Source: Rhabdophis nuchalis
Taxonomy: Eukaryota > Chordata > Lepidosauria > Squamata > Natricidae
Assembly: GCA_039707465.1 (NCBI GenBank)
Contig: CM077645.1
Location: forward strand, 58,653,850-58,717,849
Direction: 5' to 3'
DNA: 64,000 nucleotides
The stretch's first letter is position 1. Every line of letters starts with the position of its first letter. The notes under the pieces were generated by a model. The model saw only the letters and a program-made list of their open reading frames with translations, ran no database searches and was not told the DNA's origin. Positions 43,136-55,800 of the stretch are shown one piece after another. The position numbers were made by a program, and so were the translations under genes.

Positions 43136-43853
43136 CGAGTGGTGAGGGAGTGACTGACAGACACAGAGAGAGACAGAAGGGGAGGGAGGGAAAGACAGAG
43201 AGACAGACAGAGACAGAGAGAAAGAGAGGGAGGGAGAGAGACGGAGAGAGACACAGATAGAGAATGAATCGGAATCGGATTGAATCGGAGACAGACGGGG
43301 AAAGAGAGAGAGACAGACATACAGAGAGAGGAAGGGAGGGAGAGAATCAGAGAGAGTGACACACACAGAGACAGGGAGAGACAGAGAGAGGGAGGGAGAG
43401 ACAGATAGATAGAGACTGATTAAATGAGTGAGAGACAGACAGACAGACACACACACACAGAGTGACAGAGAAAGAGAGAAAGAGAAAGAGAGAAAGAAAG
43501 AGAAAGAGAAGGAAAGAGAAAGAAAGAAAGAGAGAGAGAAAGAAAGAGACAGAAAGAAAGAGAAAGAGAGAGAGAGAAAGAGAGAAAGAGAGAAAGAGCG
43601 AGAGAAATGGAGAGAGAGAGAGAGAGGAAGAAAGAGAGAGAAAGAGAGAGAGAGAGAAAGGGAGACAGAAAGAAAGAGAAAAAGAGAGAAAGAAAGAGAG
43701 AAAGAGCGAGAGAAATGGAGAGAGAGCGAGAGAGGAAGAAAGAGAGAGAGAGAAAGAGAGACAGAAAGAAAGAGAAAAAGAGAGAGAGAGAAAGAAAGAG
43801 AGAAAGAGCGAGAGAAATGGAGAGAGAGAGGAAGAGAGAGAGAAAGAGGTAGG
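43136..43853. repeat. Long purine (GAGA/GAAA/GACA)n tract
   Basis: About 700 bp of imperfect GA, GAAA, CAGA and GGGA repeats, internally duplicated in 90-120-bp blocks (the 'gcgagagaaatggagagaga' segment occurs three times, from about 43599). Open frames up to 262 codons (Ser/Leu on minus, Glu/Arg/Lys on plus) are composition effects. Confidence 0.95.
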
Positions 43854-44085
43854 TAAGTTTTTTTAAAATTTATTTTCAATACATTGTGAAAACTCAACTG
43901 TCAGTTGATCTTAATGTTATGAAATGGAAAGTATGTCATTTGCAATTAACTTGGCATAAAATAATTTATTTGCATTTAATTGTAATGGTTCAAAGAATGT
44001 TCGGAAAAATGTTCGGCCCTCCACCAAGTTCACTTCATCCAATCTGGCCCTCTTTGAAAAAAGTTTGGACACCACTGACTTACCC

Positions 44086-45397
44086 TAATATCTAAAATAT
44101 TTAGCTAGAATAAATACCAAGTAAATAAATAGCAGGTAAATCAGTAGCAAATGATGTTATAAATATAATCTCTTTCATTCCAATTAAAAATTTGCCTAAA
44201 CTACTGTACTAACAAAAACTTTTCATGAATTTTGCAAAAGAAGTAAATCTGGCTTACAGTAATATATAAGGCAAATCTGGTTTACAGTAATAACATGATG
44301 CAACTTTTTAACTGGAAACTTCATAAAACAGAGCAACTGTCACAAAAGTTACAGTTTCAGAATCTCTGGAGTCTGCTCTGCAGTGACTGTTTGCACATAA
44401 TAAACCAGCGTACTGAAGAAATGGGACTGTCAAAAATCATAGCGCTCTGATACACCATGACTCTATCACTCCCATTTGGCTTCCTCTGCCAACCAGAGTA
44501 TCTATACAAACAACAGATGCTCTTCCTGTGATTTGTTTAGAGTGATCTAATAAAATCTGAACCCATGATTTATTTTTGGCTTCTGATCCCTAGTTTCTTT
44601 GGTTTGTATTTATTTTATTGCTTATTTACACATTTTATTTGTCCAATAGCTACAGAGGAGGGGTGGGGAGGGAGAGGAGATTGAATTGCAAGTGTTAAAT
44701 AACATAAGGAATATGGGAAGAAAGCAAATAAAAACATCAATCATACAAACAGATCAAACCTGTGTGTAGGTTGTGTGTCATAGTGTTTTTACTCTGTTTT
44801 ATGCTGCCCAGAGTCTACAGATTGAGATGGATAATAAAAACGATTAAATAAATTTAATATTTAATATTTAAATTTCTATATTGCCATTAAATGCCACTAT
44901 CCAGGATAATGCTGCCACATAAAGTAAAACCTGTTCTCTCTTCTTTCTTTTTCTGACATTCCCTTTCCTTTTCTCTTTTCTCTTATACACCTTTTTATCT
45001 CATTTTTTCTCTGCTTTGTGTAAAAGAGAAACGAGAAGCAGCCTACCTCAAACATTTTACGATCAGCCACAACTCTTTACATCTAAGTCAGCAGAGCGGG
45101 GAGAGACAAATTACTGTACAATATGTGCATCATCATGTTGTGGTTATCACTCAGTTCCTTTTGTCCTTGTATCACACCCAAGTACATAAGGCGTAATTGA
45201 GCCATGATGTGACAATACAATGTTATTCTGATCTTGCTGCAGGTTCCCTACCTCTATCTATCCTAGGTTTTATTATTTACTTTTTAATAACTATGTATCT
45301 CACAATGGTTCCACCGTCAGCCCTTTTTAATGAACTGGATCTAGTCCACCAGAAATTCTGTTTCCAATAAATACATATCAAGGGAAGGAACACTATA
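44086..45397. other. Unique AT-rich sequence
   Basis: No gene. A 20-30-bp local duplication at about 44245-44295 (tctggyttacagtaat). Confidence 0.5.
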
Positions 45398-45554
45398 CTG
45401 TAGATCAGGGGTCCCCAACCTTTGCAACTTTAAGTCTGAAGGACTTCAGCTCCCAGAATTCTCCAACCAGCTAGAGCAAAGCTGGCTGGAGAATTCTGGG
45501 AGCTGAAGTCCTTCAGACTTAAAGTTGCAAAGATTGGGGACCCCTGCTGTAGAT
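45398..45554. mobile_element. Palindromic hAT-type MITE, exact 8-bp TSD
   Basis: Element 45406-45546 (141 bp) is almost entirely two inverted arms of about 67 bp with two mismatches and a 7-base centre. The ends are 'caggggtccccaacctttgc' and its complement. Flanks ctgtagat are identical at 45398-45405 and 45547-45554. It would fold into a near-perfect hairpin. Confidence 0.93.
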
Positions 45555-45594
45555 TGTCCATCTGCTTTTGCTCACACCTTTATTTTTGAAGATG

Positions 45595-45672
45595 TTTAGT
45601 TTAGTTTTATTCATACTTATATCCCTCACCCATCTCCCACAAAGGGACCCGGGGCGGCTAAAGAGGTGTACC
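45595..45672 (-). mobile_element. L2/CR1-group LINE tail fragment
   Basis: 'atatccctcacccatctccc' and 'aaagggacccggggcggct' are the reverse complement of the LINE 3' UTR hairpin region. Very short copy. Confidence 0.55.
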
Positions 45673-45806
45673 TTTGCTTTTAAAAGTTCTTTATGCCTGG
45701 ATACACACACCTTGGTCATACCTTGGTCACACTTTGGTCATACCTGCCTCTCCTTGGGGATATTTGCCCATTCTACTTAGGTCTTCTTAGTCATAGGGCA
45801 TGGTTG

Positions 45807-45985
45807 TCCCAAGGATGCTTTTTTCAAAGGGCAACTAGACTTTCTTTTTCCTTGAAAAATTTTTGCTTCTTATCCAAGAAACTTCTTTCGTTCATTTCAA
45901 TTCTGAAGAAGCTTCTTGGATGAGAAGCAAAATATCTTAAGGGACTAACAAAGTCCAGTTGCCTTTTGAAAAAGCACCTTTGGGA
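45807..45985. repeat. Fold-back repeat element
   Basis: Left 'tcccaaggatgcttttttca' and 'gggcaactagactttctttt' pair with right 'ccagttgccttttgaaaaag' and 'cacctttggga'. The inner 'cttcttatccaagaaacttc' pairs with 'gaagcttcttggatgagaag'. Same family as 42165-42445 but without the central insert. Confidence 0.72.
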
Positions 45986-46094
45986 TTTGGGTGTAATAGG
46001 GTGGATTCACTCCAAGTTCCTTCCTTTTATGTATTGCAGGTTTTAGGAAGTGTGCCTTCTCAGTAGCTTCCCTGCCCTTTGATACTTTTAGGAT

Positions 46095-46264
46095 GTTAGG
46101 GAATTTTAGTGTGTAACTTGGGGATTTTAGCGCAGGGACATTTCTAATTTAATTCGTTTTTATCTATTGTATTTATTGTATGTATTCTTTTTATAGTATT
46201 TTAAATTTTTCCCTGTGCACCGCTCCGAGTCCCCTTGGGGAGAGGACGCGGTATATAAAATAAA

Positions 46265-46345
<81 letters not shown>
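46095..46345 (+). mobile_element. L2/CR1-group LINE 3' end with (ATT)n tail
   Basis: 3' UTR only: 'ttttagcgcagggacatt', 'ccctgtgcaccgctccgagt', 'ccccttggggagagga', then about 26 ATT units (46268-46345). Same subfamily as 46735-47130, which lies in the same orientation 400 bp on. Confidence 0.8.
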
Positions 46346-46734
46346 TCCTCCTGAGATCCTGTTGGCCTCTATCCTCCTAGCCTTCCAAAAACCATGAAAG
46401 CCAGTAAAGTTCTTTGTGTATGTGTGAGGTCACTTGCAGTGTCTGTGATTGTGTTATGTTCTTACATTTTTATTGTTATTACTGTCATTTATAAGCCACA
46501 CTGATTTATGGGATAGGTAGTTGGGTAAAGTTTTTTTTAATAAATGAAGAAAAAAATATACTAAAGTAAATGCAACCTCTAAGCATATGTTGCCTTCAGT
46601 CTCTTTTACTCAATATCCAAACCAGCTCACAAATCATTTCTTCTAGAAATCCACTGATTTATTTCTAAATAGTTCCCAATGAAAGAAAGTGTATTTGCTT
46701 TTGCAATCATCAGCCAACTGAGAATCAAATCTAT

Positions 46735-47062
46735 TTGTCAGCGGGCGACGCCCAGGGGAAGGGCTCTCTCTGTGGCGGACCCTGCCCTCTGGAACGACCT
46801 CCTCCCCGATATTAGAACTACCACGGACCTCCGTTCCTTCCGTCTGAAATTGAAAACGCACTTTTTCTGCCTGGCCGGCCTAGGGTAGCCTCTTACCACA
46901 GTATTATAGGGTTTAGGGTTTTAGTGATTGGTTTTGGGGAATTTTAGCGCAGGGTCTTATTGTTTAATGTGTTTTTTAACTGTTTTGTATATTTATTGTT
47001 TTAATTTTCCCTGTGCACCGCTCCGAGTCCCCTTGGGGAGAGGGAGCGGTCTAGAAATTAAA

Positions 47063-47129
<67 letters not shown>

Positions 47130-47130
47130 G
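46735..47130 (+). mobile_element. L2/CR1-group LINE 3' end with (ATT)n tail
   Basis: The plus frame (46679-46888) has 'GRALSVADPALWNDLLPDI' and 'LKLKTHFFCLAGLG', the usual C-terminal motif. Next are 'ctgtgcaccgctccgagtcc' and about 20 ATT units. 5' truncated. Confidence 0.85.
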
Positions 47131-47144
47131 ATTTATTAAATATT

Positions 47145-47268
47145 ACCTATAGCAGGGCTGTCAAACCCATGGCATCACACACTTGCCATGCCCACGCCCA
47201 GTTTAGCAACTGGGGTGGAAGCCCGATATGTCATGTGACACCGCCGTGACAACACCCCTGACCTAGAG
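47145..47268. mobile_element. Small hAT-type MITE
   Basis: 108 bp (47153-47260): 'cagggctgtcaaaccc' at left, 'gtgacaacacccctg' at right. Flanks acctatag and acctagag match at 7 of 8. It landed directly beside the (ATT)n tail of the LINE at 46735. Related to 38344-38477. Confidence 0.75.
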
Positions 47269-48040
47269 ATACACCAAATGATCCTAATTTCCATTCTATG
47301 TCCCAGTAATCTATAATATAGTGCCATGTCAATTGCATTTTCAGGTTTCTTGTGTATATAAAGGTAGGTTGTAATAGTCCAGTTAAAATATTCAGACAAA
47401 CTCACAATCTTTATTCTAGGAAGACTTCTTTCTTGTGTTGTTATTGTTTTGTATTTCAAGCAAATCAAGAGCTGATAAATTATTCAGCTACAATAAACCT
47501 TGCATACAATCACCCAACACAAAGTAAATTTAATTTAAGTTAAATGTGTTTTTGACTAATGGTTTCTGCCTGTTTGATTTATCTGTGTAACATAGTATAA
47601 CCGAGGATTGGTATGGATAATTTTTGCATTTTTAGGTTTACATTCTGCATGCCTAAGTATGTGAAGCTTATATAGTGATATACTTTAAAATGGTTATTCA
47701 ACAGGAGGAGGGGGATAGAACGGGGCATTTTAATTGGGCGATATGCTACTTTCTCTTTTCCCAAAGAGCTTAAGATACATATTTATTCCATTTTCCTCAT
47801 CTATGGAACAATCTGGGAGGAAAAAATGAAATTAAATGAACCTAATAAATTTCAAATAGTAATATAAATTCTCAAACCAAGCAGCATCTCCAGACAGCTC
47901 TGATACGATAGGCCTAAACTTAAAAAGAGTAATAAATCACAAGCACAATTGTATGCATCCAGTATTAAATAAATGTGTTGGTATCGTGTAGAAGCACTAT
48001 ATTTTGGAACGACATAACAGGTATCAGAATCAAACCGTAC
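47269..48040. other. Unique AT-rich sequence
   Basis: No feature recognised. Confidence 0.5.
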
Positions 48041-49323
<1,283 letters not shown>

Positions 49324-49465
49324 AAACCGCCCCCTCTCCCCGAAGGGACTCGGGGCGGTGTACAGGAAAATTACAAACCAATTAAAAACATACAATACAC
49401 ACAAATTAAAAACGAATTAAACTACCCTGTACAAAATTTAAAAACCATTAAAATTACCATGGGTG
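49324..49465 (-). mobile_element. L2/CR1-group LINE tail fragment
   Basis: 'aaaccgccccctctccccga' and 'agggactcggggcggtgtac' are the reverse complement of the LINE 3' UTR hairpin. The compound microsatellite sits at its tail position. Confidence 0.75.
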
Positions 49466-50320
49466 ACTGATTAAGCTTCCCAACAAATCAATTTCTCCCC
49501 ATGCTCTCAAATGGAACAGTCTAGCTACCTGACTAAAAATCAAGAGGGTGGCAAAAAGTCAACCATCATGTTTTAATTCTAATATATGCAAATTTCATTT
49601 CTTCTGAAGCTTGATAACTATTTGCAGTTATTCTCACTAGGTTATACATTAGCTTGCACGGCATACAAGGATGTCAGGAGAGTGAAACTTCACAAATTCA
49701 TCTGAGAAATAGGAAATTGATAAGTATGGCAGAAATTGATAAGTAAGTCTCCTACTTTATTTTGATAAGCTTAGCCATACAATCTAACTACTGTGCATTT
49801 TCCTTTTCAATGTTTCTAGCTTTGGCATTCCAGTCACCAATTACAAGCAGCACACCTTGTTTGCACTTTCTCTCTATTTAAAATTGAACTAAATCATAAC
49901 ACTTACCAACCTCTGGTTTTTCTGCAACAATGATTGGAGCCTAAACCTGAATTGTAACCATTTTAAAAGGATTGTAATCTTTTTAAATGGTTATAATTTT
50001 AAATTATACAAATATAATGTAATATTTGGCCATTTACTGCATAGTAGCCAAGTACAGCTATTGCCATACTTTTCCTATTCTAAAACCAATGATAGTTCTT
50101 CTTTGTTTTTCACAGCCTGAATAATAAACCATGTGATCTTCTGACTGAAAGTGTATAATTCCAGTTCATCTCAATCTGCTGGTGCCTAAAATGTCAATTT
50201 GTAATAGACCTTCCAAAGGTTTTAATCTAGTCACATCACAAACATTATTAGGACTCCAAAAGATTCAGAAATATTTTTCAGTAGAATGCTGAATACCATT
50301 GTACTTGAGAGGTACATATT
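49466..50320. other. Unique AT-rich sequence
   Basis: No feature recognised. Confidence 0.5.
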
Positions 50321-50627
50321 TATATTTTATATTTATTTAAATTTATATCCCGCCCTTCTCCACAGAGGACCCAGGGTGGCGCACAGGAAATTTAAAAAGC
50401 ATACAAAATACAATAAATATAATTTTAAAAACTATTAAATAATCCTATCCTGCGCTAAAACCAAATTTTAAAACCCAATTTAAAACTACCTAAAAGTTCC
50501 CACGGGAGGTTAGGCTAGGCCGGCTTGTTGAAACAAATATGTCTTAAGACATTGGCGGAAGAGGCGGAGGTCGGTGATGGTACGTAGTTCAGGGGGCAGG
50601 TCATTCCAGAGGGCTGGACCCGCCACA
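50321..50627 (-). mobile_element. L2/CR1-group LINE 3' end, 5' truncated
   Basis: The minus strand has 'AGPALWNDLPPELRTITDLR' and 'LKTYLFQQAGLA' (50510-50625), then the 3' UTR with 'tgcgccaccctgggtcctct' and 'ggagaagggcgggatataaa'. It is cut inside the FSVAGP motif. Confidence 0.82.
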
Positions 50628-50679
50628 TCATTTATCATCAGTAATTTTATATTTTTCACCCATGTAGTGTTCTTAATAA

Positions 50680-50935
50680 ATACAATACAATACAATACAA
50701 TAGCAGAGTTGGAAGGGACCTTGTAGGTCTTCTAGTCCAACCCCCTGCATGGGCAGGAACCTTATACCATTTCAGACAAATGGCTGTCTAACATCTTTTT
50801 AAAGACTTCCAGGGTTGGGGCATTCACAACTGCTGGAGGCAAGCTGTTCCAGAGGTTAATTGTTCTTACTGTCAGGAAATTTCTCCTTAATTCTAAGTTG
50901 CTTCTCTCCTTGGTTAGTTAGTCTCCTTGGTTAAA
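50680..50935 (-). mobile_element. CR1 LINE 3' end
   Basis: Plus-strand text 'gcagagttggaagggacctt', 'ggtcttctagtccaaccccc', 'tttcagacaaatggctgtct', 'tctttttaaagacttccagg', 'tgtcaggaaatttctcctta' is the reverse complement of the CR1 3' end at 34027-34241. An (AATAC)n tail at 50681-50700. Confidence 0.88.
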
Positions 50936-51272
50936 ACTACAGTTGTTATTTACAATGGCCTTCTCCTACAACGTAGGAAGTGATGCCTTTTCTATTGTCA
51001 CTAAAGTAATCATCTGCTTTCATAATCTTTCTATATCATTCCTGACCTGTATGGGTGTTTTGCTGGTTTTGTCTGGGCAATTGGGATGATTTTTATGCCT
51101 TGAATGACCTGCTGGAAGTATATGTTCTTGGAATACACGTTGAATATTCTTTGTTCATCCTAACACCATGATGAGGCAACATAGCAAGATTTGAGGAAGA
51201 GGAAGTGTTACCTGTATCCCTGTATAATATATAAAGTGGTCCAATGGAACTACCCATACATTTTATTCAAGT
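50936..51272. other. Unique sequence
   Basis: No feature recognised. Confidence 0.45.
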
Positions 51273-51573
51273 GTTTCCACCAGTGGTAAAATCTAATTTT
51301 CCTTCCCACCCACCCAAGCTCTGTGAGTGTGGCTTGGTGGTGGTGGTGGGCTTTTTTTAAAGCTTTTTAAAGCATTTTTTCCCTGCCAGTTTACCGGAAC
51401 CAGCAGGGGAAAAATGCTTTAAGAAGCGGAGAAAAAGCTTCTGATGATCGCACGACTCACAGCTGAGCTGCACAATCATCGGAAACTTTTTTTTTACTAC
51501 CAGTTTGCAGAACCAAGGACCAACGTCCCTACCATTTCGGCCAAACTGGGAGAATTTTACCCGTGGTTTCCAC
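51273..51573. mobile_element. hAT-type MITE, exact 8-bp TSD
   Basis: Element 51281-51565 (285 bp): 'cagtggtaaaatct' at left, 'agaattttacccgtg' at right. Octamer gtttccac at both 51273-51280 and 51566-51573. GGT/CCAC and AAGC-rich body. No ORF of note. Confidence 0.88.
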
Positions 51574-52247
51574 CCACTATGCAGCTGGAGTTATTGGATA
51601 GCTATTGATTACCTATAATTACGTATGCAAATTATACAAAATAGAAGTGTTGAACAATCTATTTTTAATTTTAAAAAAAACATACAGAGAGTCTGAATTT
51701 TTCCCTTTATTCCAGGATTCATTTGTTTTGGTCTCATGCTTTCTATCTAGCATCACATAAAAATCTAGCAGAGAAAAGCTCTGCCTAGAAAACTAGTTTT
51801 TCCCCCCTCTTCACTCATTCTACTTATTGGAGGCTTTCATTCTACCTGAGCCCAGTTGATCAGATAAAAAAGGAGAATGCATTGATTTTTCTGGAAGAGA
51901 AAACATTTTAAAGTTCTGAACCTTAAAAATAAAGATTCAATATCTTTGTTAGTTTCTCTATCTCTGTTTAGTCTGTCAGAGCTGATAATAAAATGAATGA
52001 GCAAAGGAGACACTCAAAAACTTGGGTAAGTGGAAGATTGTGAAAGCACTTTAACATGGGATAGGCAATTAGGAAGCATTAAATATAAATAAATAAATAA
52101 ATATTAAATAAATAAATATATAAATAGTAAGAAGAACTTTTATATTGGCTTTCTGGAGAGCTCTTCTATCTGCTCTTTTGGAAGGCAGGTTTTTCAACAT
52201 TTTTTAAAAACAACATATCTACCTTTGTGGTAAGGGAGAAATGGAAA
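51574..52247. other. Unique AT-rich sequence
   Basis: Short (AAAT)n run near 52083-52125. No gene. Confidence 0.5.
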
Positions 52248-52591
52248 CTGTAGACCAGTGATGGCAAACCTTCACCATTCCCGAACTTCTGGGTTCCCCG
52301 TAGGCCATTTTTCACCCTCCAGAGGCTTCAGGGACCTTCAGGAGTCTTCCCTCGAGGCTCCAGAGGGAGAAAAATGGTCCTACGAGCAAACCGGAAGTCC
52401 ATTCTTGAACTTCCAGTTGTCCTGTAGGGCTGTTTTTTCGCACTTTGGAGGCTTCAGGGAAACCTCCAGAGGGTGAAAAATGGCCTCCAAAGAAGGTGCG
52501 CTGACCAGCTGGCAGGGCAACACCTCGTGTGCCCTGACAAATGGGTCAGCTGTGGCATGCGTGCCATAGGTTCACCATCACAGATGTAGAC
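52248..52591. mobile_element. hAT-type MITE, 7/8 TSD
   Basis: Element 52256-52583: 'cagtgatggcaaaccttcac' at left, 'ccataggttcaccatcacag' at right. Flanks ctgtagac (52248-52255) and atgtagac (52584-52591). The body contains inverted and direct copies of 'cctccagagg' and 'aaaaatgg' segments. The left flank is the same octamer as at 17797. Confidence 0.88.
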
Positions 52592-52679
52592 TGTGTAATA
52601 TTGCACTCCTCTTTATTATTAATTTACTTATTTATAATCTACATTTCTGTTTTTTAAATAACTCAATGTGGCAAATATA

Positions 52680-52862
52680 CATAATAGTCTTTCCTCCTCC
52701 TATTTTCCCACAACAACAACAACCCTGTGAGATGAGTTGCCTAAGATAGAATAATGGGCCCAAAATTAGCCAACGCCTTTTCATGCCTAAGACAGAACTA
52801 GAACTCACAGTTTCCTGATTTTAAACATTATTTAACCACTAGACTAAACTGGTTCTAATTAA
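52680..52862 (-). mobile_element. MIR-like (CORE-SINE type) element
   Basis: 'cctgtgagatgagttgccta', 'atgcctaagacagaactaga', 'actcacagtttcctgat', 'taaccactagactaaactgg' follow the order of the copies at 17560 and 60890. Confidence 0.68.
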
Positions 52863-55800
52863 TTTTCTGTGTTTATCCAGTTATCCCATTTGTCCCTTAA
52901 ATATTTTATTCTCTACATTACAAAAAGACTATGCAGGACCTAGGAAATAATTCAGGGGAAATGCTTCAGGGTACACAAGAGCATTAATGTAGCATCTGCC
53001 AACAACCCTTATTACAGCTGTGTGTTATATGGGGATCACACAGCCATTCTGAACAGCTGTCATATAATGTTGGCAAAAGATAGGTCTCAACTCCCAACTG
53101 GCTCTTTTATAGAGATGTTTCAGCTATGCATTTTCCCAATTAGAGTACAAAATTTAGGAAGGACTAAGGATGATATCTCAACCTCCTGTTCTTTGGAAGT
53201 AGTGGATTTAGATAGTATAGACAGGTTCTATATGTTAGATAAAATAAAATGTAGCCAATTGCTTCAAATGAGATAGTAGTGTTTTATATTAATTAATATT
53301 ACTTTAACTATATTATGTTTCCATTTTGGTATATCATTTTAATTTTATCTTATTTTTCAGCTGGTCTTGTCTACACCTTTAATAAATTAAAAATACTTAG
53401 CATAGAACTTAAATGGCTAAAATATCATCATGGTAGCAAAACAGTGTGTTAACCATTATATACATTTTAAATGATCACCATCATCAAAAACATCAGTAGC
53501 AGCAGGGCAGAAAAATCCCTTTTGTGGTTAAATTAAAACTCATTTCAGCTTGTACTGTAGATCAATATAATCATGTTCTTCTTATTGGCTTAGTTTAATT
53601 GCATCTGCCATCTCTTGTCAAAGTAAATGTTACCCCCTGTTTTGCCAATGGTTCAGGCTATTATCATATTTTTATAGTGAATATTGTCCCATAATCATAC
53701 CTATAGCAGAAAACAGGAAAGGGAAAGGTTGAGGACATATCAAACTGGAAAAAATCCATCTATGTGGGTTGCTAAGTGTTAATACCAAATTAATGGCAAA
53801 TAACCAACACACCAGTAAATCAACTTGGATTGCTAACCTTATCACAATTCTCTGAAAGGCATGGTCTTCATTGCAAGTATTTAGCTGTAATTCTTTTATT
53901 TACATTCTTGCTCATCCAGATGATGTGAAAATACTGCAATTAGAAAAAATTGATAGCCAATCAAAGCTACCCTAATGTAGTGGCCATCAAGTATGATGGC
54001 CACTAAATCATGCAATATCTATAGATGGGCAGCCTAATCTACTGTTGCACATTCGTGATATAAAAGATTTGTATATAGATAGATGTTCATAAAAATTCCA
54101 TTTTATATGTGTCTTATAACTGTGGTCTTGACAGTGCTACTATGAAGCACTTGCTTTATTGCTGCATACTTATATGAACGTCTTTTGTGAATGTGACTGA
54201 ATAAGCTATGTGTTGTTTGCCTAAAGGTAGAATTTCTAGGCAACCCATACACACACAGGCATGATGTTTCTGTTCCCTTTGCCAATCCCTATTACCGGGT
54301 TCATTGCTTCAGATAACAAATGGATGGTGTTGCCCTAATTATGTATGTGAAATGCACAATAAGCAAAGCAATTGGATGATTCCATTGACTTAGTTGCCTT
54401 TTTTCTTCAGCACATAATCATCAAGCTAGAAAAATATATATTATGCAGTACTGCAGCAGAAGTGAAGCAAATCTAATTTCAGGATTATGTCCATCATCAT
54501 CTATTTGGGCTTCTGTTCCTGTACCCCATTTTATCTTAACCAAAGTTTCAATTTCTTTTTAAAGATTACAGCTTTTAAAGGAAACTGGCCCCAAAACACA
54601 CTTTTTTTTACTAAAGATATTTCACTGCAAAGACAATAAATGCTGACATTCAAATTCCTTTGTGTTTGGTTCTGGCAATGGAGAGCCAGGTTCCATCATG
54701 CCAATATTACATTATTTCAGCCATGCCTTAAATCGGTAAAAGATGTAGAATTAATCTACTGCCTGTACTTCTGACCGAGCGGTCTAGTTCAATTGAGCAA
54801 TTCTGATAGACTTTTGTGTAATCACTGACAGTTTCCACTAAATGGAGGCTATGAAATGGCGGCGAGTAATGGCTTGTGGCAAGGAATGTTTTGCATGCTG
54901 CTAGAACAGGATTGTCCAAGGAAAGACAAATCCAAAGATGATAAAGATAGAGATAGAAATACAGATAAGATAGAGATAGAGGAGATATAGATAATCCTTG
55001 CACAAATCCTTAGGAACATCAAAGCAATGCTACTGAGTATAGTTCTTTACCACACAGCAGAAGAATGATAACAGACATTGTTGGTCATGTAAAAAAGAGT
55101 TATTTACAATGCACTAAAGGTCAATAAACAGTCTCTGATTCCACTCATTCCTGGTCACCTGACTTCACCTACAAAATCCACGAGACACAGGAGAAAAATA
55201 GATTCTAGGCCTGCCTGTAGCATTAGTACATACATTTGGAAAATGTCTTCTGTCTCTGAGATTAGAAATGGTCAAACATAGTGGTATTTTGAATAATGTG
55301 TCTGTCTGGCTTCTGCTGCTACTGCTGCTGCTATAAATGTTACATAGGGATCTTGTAAAATGTGGTGGGCAAAGAGGTTGGGATCAAAGGATAAGAATAT
55401 GCACATCACAAATATTTATATTTTACTAAACTTTTAAAAAGTTGACTTAAAGTCTTCTTCATGTAGTTTTTTCCATTCTCTTCTTTTAAAATAAACTTAA
55501 TTTTAACTTACTAAAAATTATGGCATCTGAAAAAAAACATTGAGGTTATGTGGCCATACTTTACACTAGATTACGCTTACTGAATTGTAGATTTGGTTAT
55601 CTGTTTTGTTACTGCCTCTTCCATCTCTAGTTTGTAATATTGCAGAAGGTCAATACTGTTTTTCCCAACATGTTATCTGATGTAACTTTCCCCATTCATC
55701 TTGCTCTCTGTCACCAATTTTTCACTGCTTCCCTGAGGGGTACTTCAGGACATCTTGTGCAATAAAACTGACAATATTAATAAAGACCTTTTCCAGCATG

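Larger units (their letters stand above)
42556..44085. mobile_element. 1.5-kb hAT-like element with GC-rich palindrome and (GA)n tract
   Basis: Element 42564-44077: left end 'caggcatgtccaaagtc', right end reverse-complementing to 'cagtggtgtccaaacttt'. Flanking octamers acttaccc at 42556-42563 and 44078-44085 are identical. Internally it has the 66-bp perfect inverted repeat, GC-rich repeats (42580-43130) and about 700 bp of purine repeat. 'cctcccgcagcgggcgaggg' resembles the inner part of the hAT element at 17805-24374, so the two may be related. No transposase is visible. Confidence 0.85.

Noticed and set aside
43109..43897. 262-codon Ser/Leu and 142-codon Glu/Arg ORFs
   Set aside because: Low-complexity translation of the GA-rich tract.
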